From positions 434,001-498,000 of the forward strand of contig KN817529.1 of assembly GCA_000827495.1 (NCBI GenBank): 64,000 nucleotides of DNA, in the 5' to 3' direction. Origin of the DNA: Hypholoma sublateritium FD-334 SS-4. Its lineage: Eukaryota > Basidiomycota > Agaricomycetes > Agaricales > Strophariaceae. Position 1 is the first letter of the stretch. Each line of letters opens with the position of its first letter. The notes under the pieces were generated by a model, which did not search any database, was not told the DNA's origin, and saw nothing but the letters and a program-made list of their open reading frames with translations. A program made the translations under genes and the position numbers. Positions 12,280 through 24,713 of the stretch are shown here, piece by piece.

Positions 12280-15245
12280 CTTGCTGGTCGATGTCAAGGT
12301 TGACTTGATAAGAGAAGGCGCCTTTTCCATAAACTGTAATGCGCCATTCAATATAAAACGGGATCGAGAATAGCGATTTCGCAATCCAAGCTTCGGAATA
12401 CGCAATCGTGCGAGAGACTGAGGGAATTCGGAGGGAATGCACAATCCATAACAAGCCCATTGGAATGTCTTGTCATGCGTATGTACACCGGAGTGGGACC
12501 CATTTGCTAATAATATTGCACTCCACGGGTCAATTTTGCAAATATTTCGCAGTCAGTCATGTGTATTTTTCGCAAGCAATCAACCCTCGGATGAGCACCC
12601 GCAGATTCCGCACAGCGCAGTTCCGCTTGGCCAGGAGTTGGCCTTGTCCAAACCAATTGCATCAAGCTTGTATCGACAGATGTTTCTTCAACAGACGCTT
12701 ATAATCGAAAACGGGGTTTCTAAATTCGAGAGGTAGCGCCTTGCATATGAACAGTGATCAGGTATAGCCCAAGTATAGCCTGAGGCGATGGCCGAAGGCC
12801 CCAAGTGAAGCGAGTGTATCGGGGATGACGGGGCTGGCGAGACATTCGTGATACATGACTACTCCAAGTTAAATTGAGAGAAACCAAAGAGAAGCACAAA
12901 AAATTTGGTAGAACTGGCACTGGATGATGATGATCATTTTGCTCGACTTTCAAATGCTGGGAGTCGGACAGGCACTGCAAAAATTCGCACGATCACATTT
13001 TCGCGAGAGCAGCGCCTACTAACGTTGGTCACCCTCCCAGCCTCATTTTAGCACACGTATTCCATTAGTGTATACATACATGATATGCTCATTTATGTAG
13101 AGAAAAATGGCGGAGGGAGCACGCTATGAAGGTTGGCCAAAAACTTGGCGACTGTCACGCATGCCGACGATGGCCATGCCGGATCTCTATATACATGATG
13201 CGATATCAACCTTGGGGGAAGTTCACACCTACGAGTGGTGAGCCCAAGGCGAACCAGTCGACGCGTTGATGGAATGGCTCGGGGGGGGGGGGATCTGGCT
13301 CGCGGGTGGAGCAACGTTAGTATGCCTCTTCCGATAAATAGAAGGAGTTGATTCTGGATTGGCACTGTTTTCACAAAACTTCCATTATATAGGACCTGCC
13401 AGGAGCCCGCGTGTTTTCCCAGTACCCATACAGTGCTCGCATATGTCGTCTGAATTTTGAATTCGATCCAAATTCAATCGAAGTATTTTCTCTGGAGCAG
13501 ATGATAAGACAAGACAAAGAGGGGGTTCACCGACTCCGCCCGGGGGTTTTCTACTTGTATGGATATAGAGAGAGTAATTCAATACCTAGAGAGAAATTCA
13601 ATACCTACATGTATACTATGTAATCCTATTCTCTCGATCGTAGCCATAGTCAAAATCAACATCCGCACAGCTGGTGCGGTCGTTTCCACGCCAGCCGACC
13701 GCCGTAAAGAGTTTTGGACGGTGTCAGCACTGATGTACGTGTAGAAGGTATTCTGCATATGTAGCTTGCTCTTGTATTGGGCTTGGATGATAGGGATGTC
13801 GGGTCTAAATTTAGCTATAAGTAGTCCCGTCGCACACGCGCGCTTATTTGTGATCGGTGCCAAGAATGTGGGTGAGCACTTCAACTGATCGATCGATCGA
13901 TTTTGGAGTATACACTATGTTATCTGATATACATCCGTTGGTCCCGTGTAATGAAATGTTCGAATATTTGGGGTTCTCGTGTACATTCAGAACGGGGATT
14001 TATAGACTGGCTATGGGGGTTTGCCGCCGCTTGGGCGAAGGTTTGGATAGACCCGACGGCCCTTGCATAGACATACATATAATCTACGCCACCGAGCACA
14101 CACAAGGCCGACAGCGCGTGCTCGGGTCCAGATAAATATTAACAGTCAAGATGATGGCCATACTGAACGTCTGACCGTACTGCGACAAGAGTTTTCGGGC
14201 CTCTTCAGGCCAACTTCCATATTAGCCGGTGCATATTGCCAATTCAAAAACGTACACGCTTCATGCACTCTAGAAAATGTGAGCTCCGATAGCATAGAAA
14301 ACCCAGGGAAGTCGAAGAGCTCGGAACCCTACAAGCGGGAGGAACACATCCTTAGCGCAAGGGCTATAATTAAAGACTCGTAAGTATTTGACTCGTTTAT
14401 TATACTTACTGTAAGCACTTTACTACAGTGACTACCATGATCATATGATGCGGTGACTGGGAATATCGCGCTATTTTCTCTCCCTCTGATGTCGCCGGAT
14501 TACGGACATATATTTTGACAAGGCATAGCCTGGTAATTGAAGAGGAGTTGGATCAAGTGAAGGTTTTGCACGTCAGGGATTCAGGGCGGTTCCCGATTTC
14601 TGATAGGGCGCTTATTGCCGAGGCCTACATGTGTCCCCGACTCGGAGTCTCTCGGAGGCCCATAATTGTGAACATTCAAGAGGGAGTCATATCAAAGGCT
14701 GAGAATAATAGGCCCTGATTGCAGGCTATCCTTCGAATATCTTTATTATACGATGGCAATCTTGGCGAATGCGGCCGGCGACGTAAAGTTTTGATGGTCC
14801 GCATTTGGAAGGAGAACAAAAAGAAATGGCAACTCATGTGATCCCAAAATGGAGTGCGCCCGGTAGCTGTGTGTTCGCTCTGCACCAACACAATAACGAT
14901 AGTTTCCGCCCTGCCCACTCTCTCGGGCTCTTCCCACCCATTTCTGGTGATTTCGTGTGTCTCTGGTGCTCTTTGGCCGCTGTTTCTTTCTCCAAAGCCT
15001 TGCCAAAGCCCATAACATCCATCTTGTATGGTGGCTACACACCGACGGCGGGGGCGGGAACCTAATGTAGTTCCTTGCGCGCCATGGCATCCTCCGAGTC
15101 AGAGGGTCCATGGGAATCAATCCTGATGCGGCTTTAATATTACTTGCATCTGCGGTGTCATTGGCCACTATTGTCTAATTGTTTGGGCCATCCTGCTCTG
15201 CCTTCTATCTACCGATTCGATCAGGTTTCCCGAGAATGTAATCTC
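12280..15245. other. Intergenic, 3 kb, no supported gene
   Basis: Open frames here are short, lack family motifs and do not join by splicing. Simple features are a G12 run at 13281-13292, a GATC tetranucleotide run near 13884-13902 and a short imperfect repeat of ATTCAATACCT near 13577-13606. The right end must hold the OPT transporter promoter. Degraded mobile DNA is possible but I cannot show it. Confidence 0.55.
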
Positions 15246-18010
15246 ATGGCTTTCCGTGATACAGAGGCCGTACCTCCTCAAAAAGGCTTCCGACAGGACC
15301 ATCTCCTGACATCCCGCCATCCTTTCCTTGCGGCTCCCCCCACTCCTTCAACACCTCTCATCATAGAGATGTCCTCCGATAACCTTGGTTTGGAAGATGA
15401 GAAACCCTACGCCTCTTCGGCGGAGAGGTTCCAGATGATGGACTACGAAGATGGTCAGAAGATGCGCATGCGCAGTGTCCCCGATGTCCCAGAAGACGTC
15501 CTCGTCAGAGAACACTTGAATGATCCCAACTACGATATTTCCGGCAAGAAATGGCTCGGCTCTGAGGTCGACGCAGAGTCGGTCTACGAGTCTGACAGAT
15601 ACTCGACCACCGACAGGGCGGAATCGAGAATTTCAACCGTGATTGAATTCGACGAGTATGTTTCTTTTCCGCTCTTCAATATATTTTCGCTCATGTTCTA
15701 CTCTTCAGTGAATCACCCTACCCGGAAGTGCGCGCTGCAGTCTCAAGCGTCGATGATCCATTGATGCCCGTGAACACATTCCGCATGTGGTTTTTGGGTA
15801 TCTTTTTTGCACTTGTAACGTCAGGTCTTAACCAAATTTTCTCAATGAGATGTATGTCGATACTTCTGGCGGCGTCGAATACAGCTAATTTTTTGGCCTT
15901 TCAGATCCTTCGATCTACCTCTCTGGCATTGTTGCCCAGCTGGTCTCCCTGCCCTGTGGTCGCGCTCTTGCCGCCATTCTCCCCACTCGCCGCTTCAAAA
16001 CTTTCGGTTACGTTTGGTCTCTCAACCCGGGCCCCTTTTCCATCAAGGAACACGTCTGCATCACAGTCATGTCCAGCGTTGCCGTTGGCGGTGCTTACTC
16101 CACCGAGGTCGTCCTCACGGCCCGTGTCTTCTACCAGACGCCGACGCCCATGAGCTTCCAGATGCTCCTTGCCCTCGGCTCGCAGATTCTCGGCTTTGCT
16201 TTCGGTGGCATGTTGCGGCAGTTTGTCGTCTGGCCATCGAGTATGATCTGGCCTGGCGCCCTGGTCAACTCCGCTCTTTTCAACACTCTCCACAAAAATT
16301 ACGGCAAGCGCGAAGCGAACCACATGACCCGCCAGCGCTTCTTCATCATCGCCCTCGCCTGCAGCTTTGTATGGTACTGGGTCCCGGGTTATCTCTTCAC
16401 CGCGCTCAGCATGTTCAACTGGGTCTGCTGGATTGCGCCCAACAACGTTGTTGTCAATGCATTGTTCGGCACAAACACTGGCTTGGGCATGAGCATCCTG
16501 ACCTTCGATTGGAGCATGATTGCTTTCATCGGCAGTCCCCTTGTGACACCCGTATGTATTTTCCATTATACTTAGTATTTTATTTCTGACGGTTTATTTG
16601 CAGTGGTGGTCGCAAATGAACACCGGTATCGCCTTCATAATCATGTTCTGGATTATCTGCCCTATCATCTACTGTAAGCGCCCATTTTTTGCGCCCTCAA
16701 CCCTTAAACTAACTGCGTTTTCAGTCACGAATACATGGAACACCGCCTTCTTCCCTATTTCCGCCACCATTGCCTTCGATAACACTGGCAACATGTACCA
16801 AGCCTCACAAGTCATCACCAACGGCATCTTCGACGAAGTAAAATATGCCGCATACTCTCCCGTATTCATGACCGCCTCTCAAATTCTCGCGTGTGGTATT
16901 GCGTTCGCCGCATTCCCTGCCGTATTTGTCCACACTTTCCTCTGGTTCCGCAAGGACATCGTTCGCCGCTTCCGACACACTCTCAAGGACGAGCGTGACG
17001 TGCACTCGCGCCTCATGCAATACTACCCCGAGGTCCCCATCTGGTGGTATGCTCTCGTCGGTATCGTCTCCTTCGCGTTCTTCTGCATCTCCATCGAAGT
17101 CTACCCAACGCAGCTCCCCATCTGGGCGGCCGTCATCGGTATCATCATCTCCGCGATTCTGTCCATCCCGCTTGCCATGCTCCAAGCCATTACGAACCAG
17201 CAGGTGCCAACACAGGTCATGTACGAGCTCATTGCCGGCTACATGCTCCCCGGCAAGCCTATCGCGAACGTGGTCTTCAAGACGATCACCTTCATCACGT
17301 CCAACCAGGCGATCACGTTCGCAGGCGACCTCAAGCTCGGCCACTACATGAAGATCCCCCCGCGCATGATGTTCCTGGTGCAGCTCGTTGCCGCGGCGTT
17401 CGCCTGTGTCTGGGTCACACTCATCCAGGACTGGATGCTGAGCAACATCGAGGATATCTGCACGCCCAACCAGGCGCAGGGCTTCCGCTGCCCCGGCTCG
17501 ACGACGTTCGCGACTGCCTCCGTGCTCTGGGGCGCCGTGGGCCCGCGCCGGCTGTTCAGCCCCGGCGCGCCGTACTCAGGCATTCTCTGGTTCTTCCTCA
17601 TCGGCATCCTCGCGCCCATCCCGTTCTACCTCGCCGCGCGCAAGTGGCCGATGTCGTTCTGGCGATACATCAACGTGCCCGTCTTCTTCGCGGGGCTCGG
17701 CGCGATGCCGCCTGCGTCCGGGATCAACTACATCTCGTGGGTGATGTGGGGCTTCATCTTCAACTTCATCATCCGGCGCAAGTTCTTCCGCTGGTGGATG
17801 CGGTACAACTACATCTTGTCCGCGGCGCTCGACTCGGGCGTCGCGCTGTGCACGGTCGTGATATTCTTCACGCTGCTGCTGCCGAAGACGGGCGGGATCA
17901 ACCTCAACTGGTGGGGCAACACCGTGTGGATCAATACCGCAGACGCGAACGGGATCCCATTCAAGCCGCTGCCCGCGATTGGCATTGTCGGGCCCACGAC
18001 GTGGTCATAG
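15246..18010 (+). CDS. OPT-family oligopeptide transporter
   Basis: Five exons (15246-15655, 15709-15851, 15905-16551, 16604-16673, 16725-18010) give 851 residues, usual for fungal OPT proteins. The N-terminal 170 residues are acidic and cytosolic-looking. Many membrane segments follow. Family marks include the motif NPGPFSIKEHVCITVM, the segment NTWNTAFFPI and the loop HYMKIPPRMMFLVQL. OPT proteins import tetra- and pentapeptides or metal-peptide conjugates by proton symport, usually at the plasma membrane; the substrate cannot be read from sequence. The start is the first in-frame ATG before the acidic domain; a second at 15369 (MSSDNLG) is possible. The last 1.3 kb are one GC-rich exon. 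The gene converges on PRP19 497 bp downstream. Confidence 0.92.
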
Positions 18011-18507
18011 ACACCGGGCGCCTGGCTGCGCGCGCTTTCTCCTTTATTAGCGCTGGAACGATGACGATTACTCACGCTTATTATCTTGCATACACTTGTA
18101 CCATCCACACCCCGCAATGCGGCGCATATCCGCACTTCATATCAGCATTTGTTTGACTTTTTCATATAACTATTATTCCATTTTCATTCATACCTCCTCC
18201 CTTTGTTTGGCGACACCTTCAATGGCATCATAGTTCCCCTTCTGTAGCTTTGTACTGATTCATATTGTACCTCCCAAGTACGCTTACACGACTGCAATGA
18301 CATACCATGATACAACGAACTTATATGGGCTCGAACTTAGTCAACACGGCTTTGAATGAGTCTAGAAGATTTTTTGTTGAGCTTGAATGCTCTGAGTAGG
18401 CGACTACATCGTGGACTTGACAGTCAACAAGGTATAACATTTTTATCGAGCAGAGGTACGAATAAAAGACGACAAGCATGATACAAGCACTCAAAAAAGT
18501 ACATTCA
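18011..18507. other. Convergent 3' intergenic, 497 bp
   Basis: This is the AT-richer spacer between the 3' ends of the OPT transporter and PRP19. It should hold both 3' UTRs and polyadenylation signals. No coding or repeat signal is seen. Confidence 0.6.
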
Positions 18508-20141
18508 CTAGACAGCAGCAGGCAGACTCCAGATCCGCACCTCGCGGCCGGTCGCCCCCCAGATCTCCTTGCCCTGTTCGCCAAAGACGAGCTCAGACAC
18601 GTCGCCGCCCTGGTCGAGGCGCAGCAGCTCCTCCCACGTCTTGTGCGCAAAGACGCGCGCGCCAAGGCTGCCCGCGACGCCGAGGAACTGCGCGCTCGTG
18701 TCGAACGACACGCGGTTCACGCGGAAGTCGTCGCCGAGCGCGATCGTGTGCGTCGCCTTCTGCTTGCGCAGGTCCCAGATCGCGACCGCGGACAGCCCGC
18801 CGGGCGCGAGGAGGTGGTACCCGTTCTCGGAGAACGCGAGCGTGCCGACGGTGAATGGGGCCGCGTCCGGCGGCGCGAGCGACGCGGCGATCGCGCCCGT
18901 GCGCACGTCGTAGATCTGGATCGTCGACGCGGGCGTGCCGAGCCCGAGGAGCGTGCCGTCTGGGTGGATCGCGAGCGCAGAGAAGGCCTCGTCCGCGGGC
19001 GCTGAGCGGAAGAGCTGCGCGCCCGTCGTGAGGTCGTGCAGCGAGTACGTGCGGTCCGTGGAGGAGAGCGCGTAGATGGTCGCGGTCGGGTGGACGGCGA
19101 GGCCCGTGAGCTCGCCCTTGTGCGAGCGCACGGTCGACTTGGGGATGTACTCGCCCGAAGCGTCGTCGTGCGCCCAGACCTTGGCGATCTTGTCGGCGCC
19201 CGCGGAGAGGATGAGGGTCGGGGCGCCGGCGGCCTCGCGGAAGGCGACGTGGTTGATCTTCTTGGTGTGGCCCTTGAGCGAGGCGAGGACCTTGTCGGTG
19301 CTCTTGTCGTAAAGCTGGACGACCTTGTCGTTGCCGCCGGTGAGGAATTGAGTTGGGTTGGTGTGCGACACGGCGAGGGCGGTGATTCCGGCGGGCGAGG
19401 CAGAGTGGAGGGAGGGGATCGTGTGCGAGGGGACGAAGGTCTTGAGCTCGGCAGGCGAGACATAGCCGGGCGCGGGCTTGCGCTTCTTGCGGGCGGCGCT
19501 CAGAGTTTGGTGGGTCTCGTCAATCTGGGCGGTGATGTTGGCTGGCAGGCCAGCATCCTCTGCAGCGGCGTCGTCTGGCATCTCGACGTCGTTGGCGTCT
19601 GCCGCGGCGGAGGGGGTGATCCCCATCGACGCCTGTACGTTTGCCAGTGCTCTGGGGGGATGACGTTAGCTTGTGGCGCGACGTGCAACAGGAATGCAGA
19701 CGTACTCTCGCGCGGCGTCACGCTCGCGTATGAGGCGTGCGACGACTCTGCTGGCGGCATCCTGAGCGTAGAGCGCATAGCTGAGCTCCTGACGCGTGGC
19801 ATTCAGCTTCTGCTCGGTGTTGTATGCACCGAGCACGAGCGCGTCCCATTCGTTTTGGAGAAGGTGCAGGAGCGCGGGGACAGATGTGTGGGTAGGGGGC
19901 CGAGGTGCGGCAGAGGAAGGAGCTGCGATATTTCCCTAAGTATTTTACAGACGTGTGTTGTGGGCAGGAACGTACATGCTTTGACCGCCACAAGGTCAGA
20001 CTCCTCCAATTTTTCGCCCGTTACAGGGTCAGTGCCGTTCTCGGTGATGTATTTGACGATGAGCCGGCGCTCGTAGACGTTCCCGGACTTGGAGACGACG
20101 GGCTCCTGGGGCGGTTCTCCTGAAATAGCACAGAAAAACAT
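18508..20141 (-). CDS. PRP19: Pre-mRNA-processing factor 19, U-box E3 ligase
   Basis: Three exons (20141-19976, 19922-19706, 19651-18508) give 508 residues, normal for Prp19. The N-terminus MFFCAISGEPPQEPVVSKSG is the U-box, followed by TEENG/DPVTGEKL-type residues. Next come the APRPPTHTSVPALLHLLQNE segment and a coiled coil (QELSYALYAQDAASR), which in yeast drives tetramer formation and Cef1/Snt309 binding. The C-terminal half carries seven WD40 repeats (for example FLTGGNDKVVQLYD, LSAGADKIAKVW). Prp19 is the core ubiquitin ligase of the NineTeen complex in spliceosome activation. Exon 3 is GC-rich. The start lies 92 bp from the divergent SGT2 start. Confidence 0.95.
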
Positions 20142-20233
20142 GTTGGCGAAAGGTCGACGTTCAACTTTTTGGTAAAACGTTGCATGGCGTCTTGTTGACT
20201 CTTGTTTACGCCGCCTCTTGCCTCGCAGTCACC
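20142..20233. promoter_or_regulatory. Bidirectional PRP19/SGT2 promoter
   Basis: Only 92 bp separate the start codons of PRP19 (minus) and SGT2 (plus), so both promoters and 5' leaders must fit here or overlap the coding regions. No clear TATA box is visible. Confidence 0.6.
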
Positions 20234-21511
20234 ATGTCCGAGAAACAGCAGCAGCTTGTGTTCGCAATAATCGAGTTCCTCAACCAGACTATCCAGGATG
20301 GAACAGTAAAGGCAGACGACCAGGAGGGCCTCGAGGTCGCCAGTGTGTTTTTTCCCCGCCATTTCCACACCGTCGAACTACGATTGACGTCCGCCAGTCC
20401 AGTGCATCGGCGAGGCCTTTGGCGTCGACCCCGCTGACGCGGAGCAGGCCCAGAAACTATCAGTCAAGCCAGCGACGCTTCAGAGCATATTCGACGTCTT
20501 CACGAAGACCCGCCAGAAGGTCGCATCCCAGACCGCGTCCGCTGGCAGCGCCGCCGCCGCTCCCGCATCGGCGGGCCCCTCGCCCGAGGACAAGGCGCAG
20601 GCCGAGAAGGCAAAACAGACGGGAAACGCGCAGATGTCTGCGAAGGATTACGACGCTGCGATCGAGTCGTACGACCGCGCGATCTCGCTCGACCCGACGA
20701 ACCCCGTCTACTTCTCGAACCGCGCCGCCGCGTACTCGAGCAAGGGCGACCACCTCGCCGCCGTCGGCGACGCGGAACAGGCGCTCGCTGTCGACCCCAA
20801 GTTCGTCAAGGCGTACCACAGACTCGGGTGCGTCTCCTCTAGTACACTCGTCTCGTACGCGTGTTGCTGAACCCCGTGCCGCCATGCCGCCTAGCCACGC
20901 GCAGTACTCGCTCAGTGACTACAGCGCCGCCGCGAGTGCCTTCGAGCGCGGTCTCAAGCTCGAGCCCGGTAACGCCGGCCTCAAATCCGGCCTGCAGAAC
21001 GCGAAGGCGCGCCTCACAGAGGAGACCAGCGCGCGCTCGATATCCCCGTCTTCGCCTTCCGCCACGCCGGCGGCAGGGGGCGGCCTTGGTAATCTCAGTG
21101 GAATGGCGGACATGCTGAGAGGCATGGGTGGAGGCGGCGGCGGCGGCATGCCCGACCTTGCGAGCATAATGAACAACCCGCAAATGATGGCGATGGCGCA
21201 GCAGATGGCTGCGAACGGCGGCCTCGACAGTCTGATGTCTAATCCCGCAGTGGCGAACATGGTGAGTCTAATGATTTCGATCGTCATGGGCGCTGCATCT
21301 GTTACATGCGCTACGACGTTTGCTATAACTCTCATCTCAACCTATCTTAGATGGGCCGCGTACAGTCTGGCAATATGCCATCGATGGACGAGATCATGGG
21401 TGATCCCAGTTTACGGGCGCTGTAAGTTTGTTGTTCCGGTCCAGCAGAATGTTTTTCTGATATAATTCACTCAGCGCGGAGCAGTTTGGCGGTGGCGGCG
21501 CAGGCCGATGA
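20234..21511 (+). CDS. SGT2: Small glutamine-rich TPR co-chaperone Sgt2
   Basis: Five exons (20234-20342, 20398-20827, 20895-21261, 21351-21421, 21475-21511) give 337 residues, the family size. The N-terminal helix bundle (MSEKQQQLVFAIIEFLNQTI and IQCIGEAFGVDP) is the Get4/5-binding dimerisation domain. Three TPRs follow, including NPVYFSNRAAAYSSKGDH and FVKAYHRLGHAQYSLSDY, which in the family bind Hsp70/Hsp90 tails. The C-terminus is Gly/Met/Asn/Gln-rich with NNPQMMAMAQQMAANGG and ends MDEIMGDPSLRALAEQFGG. Sgt2 passes tail-anchored proteins to the GET pathway. An intron in front of the QCIGEAF block restores the family reading. Confidence 0.93.
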
Positions 21512-22148
21512 TAGCCACGCACCGATTGTTAGAGACCTGTCGCATACCCACTCATCCTCCTACACTCAAACTACAGTCTAGCTTTACTTGACCGCACTCG
21601 CCTTGCTCTCCATTACATTTCTGGAAGACACCACCCTGCACATGCACACCAAATTAAATAAATTTGCACTAAGTACTAACATCGACGAGATAACTACGCG
21701 ATATTTATTAAGAGCAAGGAAGCAGCACAGCAATAGGTAGCGTAGGCCACTGGGCGTAAAGTACTAGGATCCATGGTGCGTTGCGATAGACCGAGACAGG
21801 GTGGGGATGGCAGAAATACAGCTTTGCTGGGTATACAGCGAAAATGGGAATAGTGCGCGAATGTACGAAAACAAGGAACAGATAACAGCGGTCAGGCCGG
21901 GTCTATTGAATGTTAGACAGACCGAATATTGAGAGCGGAATAGAAATTGTGTGGTTGGATGTTGTGGGCCGACCTTAAAATTGGGGTAGAAAAAAACCAG
22001 ACAAAGAAAAATAGGGACTTGGGATAATTGAGTTCACAAGACTGTCCGCGAGAGAGACAAGCGCACGAAACAACTTTGACGCAGGAGACGACTTTGAGTG
22101 GAGCCCGGGGCGACACGATTGTGTTGAACAACGGCCCCGCCAGGGCGG
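21512..22148. other. Convergent 3' intergenic, 637 bp
   Basis: This is the spacer between the 3' ends of SGT2 and the Myb-zinc finger gene. It should hold both 3' UTRs. I see no gene or repeat in it. Confidence 0.6.
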
Positions 22149-24514
22149 TTACACTGCGGCCGACTCGAGGGGTGGCTTCGCACGCAGCTTCTTTGCCTTT
22201 ATCGGAATGACGCGCTCCAGCGCCGGCGGCATCATCGGGAGCTGCGTGGGCACCTCTGTCGGGTGGCCCTACACGCACACAGCATGTCAGCAAGCGCGCG
22301 TGGAAGAACGGGGATTACGACTGACGAATTTCGTGTGGTACCTCAGACCACTGGTCTGGCGGTAGGCCTTGTAGCAGCCGGGGTGCGGGCACGGGTACTT
22401 GCGCTGCGGCTCGCCGTCCTCGCCGGCCTCCTCCCCGCTCAGCAGGGACGGGTGTGTATCCGGCGTTCCCGGCTGCTGCATCGAGAAGCGCGAGAACAGC
22501 GCAGTCGTGAAATGTGCGGTCGAGCTGGGGGAATAGCCGGGATCCGAGTCAAAATGGGGTCCGGATCAGAAAGGAAAAAAAAACGTACATCTGAAGATGG
22601 TACTGCAGGCCATTTATTGACTACGCCGGGAAAACGCGCTCAGGGGGGGAGGGGACAAAAATAGGAGGGGGAGTGACTCACCTTCCAGGATTTCTCGCAG
22701 CCCCGCAACGCACATCGGTAAGGTTTCTCAGCGACTTCGTCTTCCGCGTGTTCGTCTTTGGTGTGATCAAGTAATTCGCCCGACGTGCTGAAACAACTCA
22801 GACTGGTTTCCTGGCCCGCGGGCCAACAGCGGGGACGACCACAAGCATATGGCTTGAGATTATTGCTAGCAAAAAGCAAATCAGAGTTTGAAACGTGGCA
22901 CGAAGAATGAGAATAGACGTACTCTAAAGCAAGGATAGAGGAAAGCCTTGTAGAAGTGGACGCTTTCATTGACGGTTTTGACTTTCTTGCATGCTTCCTG
23001 GTACGCTGAAGCAAACTCGAGTGCGAATCGTTCGGAGACGAGAATAACAGGGAAGAAGGTGGTTCCGCATTAGTAGGTAGATCCACGATTGTTCCGACCC
23101 ATGGACTAGAGCCTGGTGACAAAGGCGTTGAGATACCAAAGGGGGTGGACGATGCCGATGAGAAGTCATCATTAAAGACCGAGCGATTATCAATTGTGCT
23201 GCGAGGGGAGTTCTCAAAGTCAGTCTCTGGTGCGGAGCGCGGCTTCCAAAAGTTAAACTGCAGAGGATCCAAAGTCCGCGAAAGGTCAGAGGTAAGGAAG
23301 ATAGGGGAAGCAGATGTATAGAAGTTGGAGTCCTGTAGGCGGCTTAGATTGAAATTGTCCTCGAATGCCGGCTGTGTAATGGATTGGGGTGGGTCCATGA
23401 GGCCTTGTGAGAAGTCGCCGGGCTGGGACATGAGTATGTCGCACATTTCGGGAATGCCATTGAATTGCGAAAGCGGAGAAAGCGAATGCTGGGTTTCTCC
23501 GGCATCCTGGAATATGTCCTGCACGGAGAGCTCAGGCGTGTTGTAGACACTGTTGTTTGGTAAGGGGGCAGGCGGCGGCGGCGGGTCAGAAAGCGCAGCA
23601 CTAAGCGATGACGAAGAAAATTGGAAAGGTGCGATCTTAGGATCCGGGATGTACAAGTGCTCTGGCGTCGGTTCACGGAATGTCCGTATAGCATTAGAGT
23701 CAGCATCAGTAGTAAATGTGGGGTATGCTTCTGGAGGGTAGTAGGGAGGCCAGTGTTCTGTAGGCGCAGGCAAGTTGTCACTTTGAGGATACTCAATAGT
23801 AGGGGGAAGTTCAGGAGTCTGAATAGGTTGTTCAGGGGTCGATAGTTGAGACGACCGCGAAGCCTTTTTACGTTCCAGCAGACGCCACCTATGGGACGAT
23901 ATTCGTTAGAATCAACACATGCACACTGATGTGGGAAAGAAACCTGTTTCTGCAGCCCAGGCCGCTGCGACGCAGCTCGAGGCCGACTTTGCCCCATTTC
24001 CCGCCTATACGAGCGTAGGCCTCCAATAAAAGCTGGTCCTCTTCGGGGGACCATTGATCTTTCTTCAGATTGGGGTCGAGCGCCTCGCGGTAGCGCTTTG
24101 AGCAGGCGTCGTCGGTTCTTCCGGGTATATGGCGTGCAATAGCAGACCACTTAGGGCCCATTTTCTCGTAGAGGTCCATGAGCTGCTCGTCCTCAGGAGT
24201 TGTCCAGGCGGATTTCTTGACATTGGGTTGGAGGGAGTGGAGCCATCGCTAAGGGTAGGAATAAAATAAGATCGGGCGAACCCTGTTCACTGAAATGAAG
24301 GGTTAGACATACCTTTCTGCAGGCTTTGTTGGTTCGATTGGGTACCAGGAGCGCCACACTCTTCCAATTGTCGTTTTCGCCATAGAGGTTCACACCCTGG
24401 CGGAGGAGGTGGTCTGTAGAACAGAAAATACGTCAGTGCTCGTTAAAGAAAATAGAGATGGAATGACTGGCCCTCCTCCTCTGTCCATGGTCTGCTCACG
24501 TTCCTTTCAGTCAT
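22149..24514 (-). CDS. Transcription factor fusing three Myb/SANT repeats to C2H2 zinc fingers
   Basis: Eight exons (24514-24472, 24413-24313, 24248-23944, 23888-22923, 22865-22682, 22620-22589, 22524-22326, 22268-22149) give 649 residues. Residues about 8-155 hold three Myb repeats: RPWTEEEDHLLRQG, AWTTPEDEQLMDLYEKMG and QWSPEEDQLLLEAYARIGG, each with matching RxxxxCxxRW-type third helices. A Ser/Pro-rich linker of about 310 residues follows. From about residue 475 come C2H2-like fingers: YACGRPRC...H...H, YRCALRGCEKSW...H and YPCPHPGCYKAYRQTSGLRYH, then GHPTEVPTQLPMMPPALERV. Exon 4 is one uninterrupted exon covering the end of Myb repeat 3 and the linker up to the fingers, so the fusion does not rest on a splice guess. 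Intron 1 has GC-AG ends. Intron 4 is 57 nt, in frame and stop-free. Its targets are unknown. Confidence 0.85.
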
Positions 24515-24713
24515 AGTCAGAGAAACCCACAAATCATGTCAATGGGGTGCGCGGAAACATGAGCCCCCGAGAAGGCTGTATACGGTAACGCGTCACAGTG
24601 ACAGTGACGAACTTGCCTCGCGTTCGGCGCAATTATGTGATGCTACAGCCTCAACCGAGCTTCAACATACCACCTCAAAGTTCCTTATATTCCTTTCTGT
24701 ACTGGGCGCACAC
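24515..24713. promoter_or_regulatory. Divergent promoter region, Myb-C2H2 factor / PRP17
   Basis: These 199 bp separate two divergent start codons. They should hold both promoters. The right half is close to the PRP17 start and has no evident TATA box. Confidence 0.45.

Noticed and set aside
13281..13292. G12 run as a possible regulatory or quadruplex signal
   Set aside because: A single homopolymer run without further G tracts nearby is not enough, and its length may be a sequencing error.
17044..18156. 370-codon plus-strand frame overlapping the OPT transporter
   Set aside because: His/Arg-rich composition is that of a shifted frame of the GC-rich last exon.
18717..19463. Very long Arg/Ser/Pro-rich minus-strand frame inside PRP19
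   Set aside because: It is a shadow of the GC-rich PRP19 exon in another frame.
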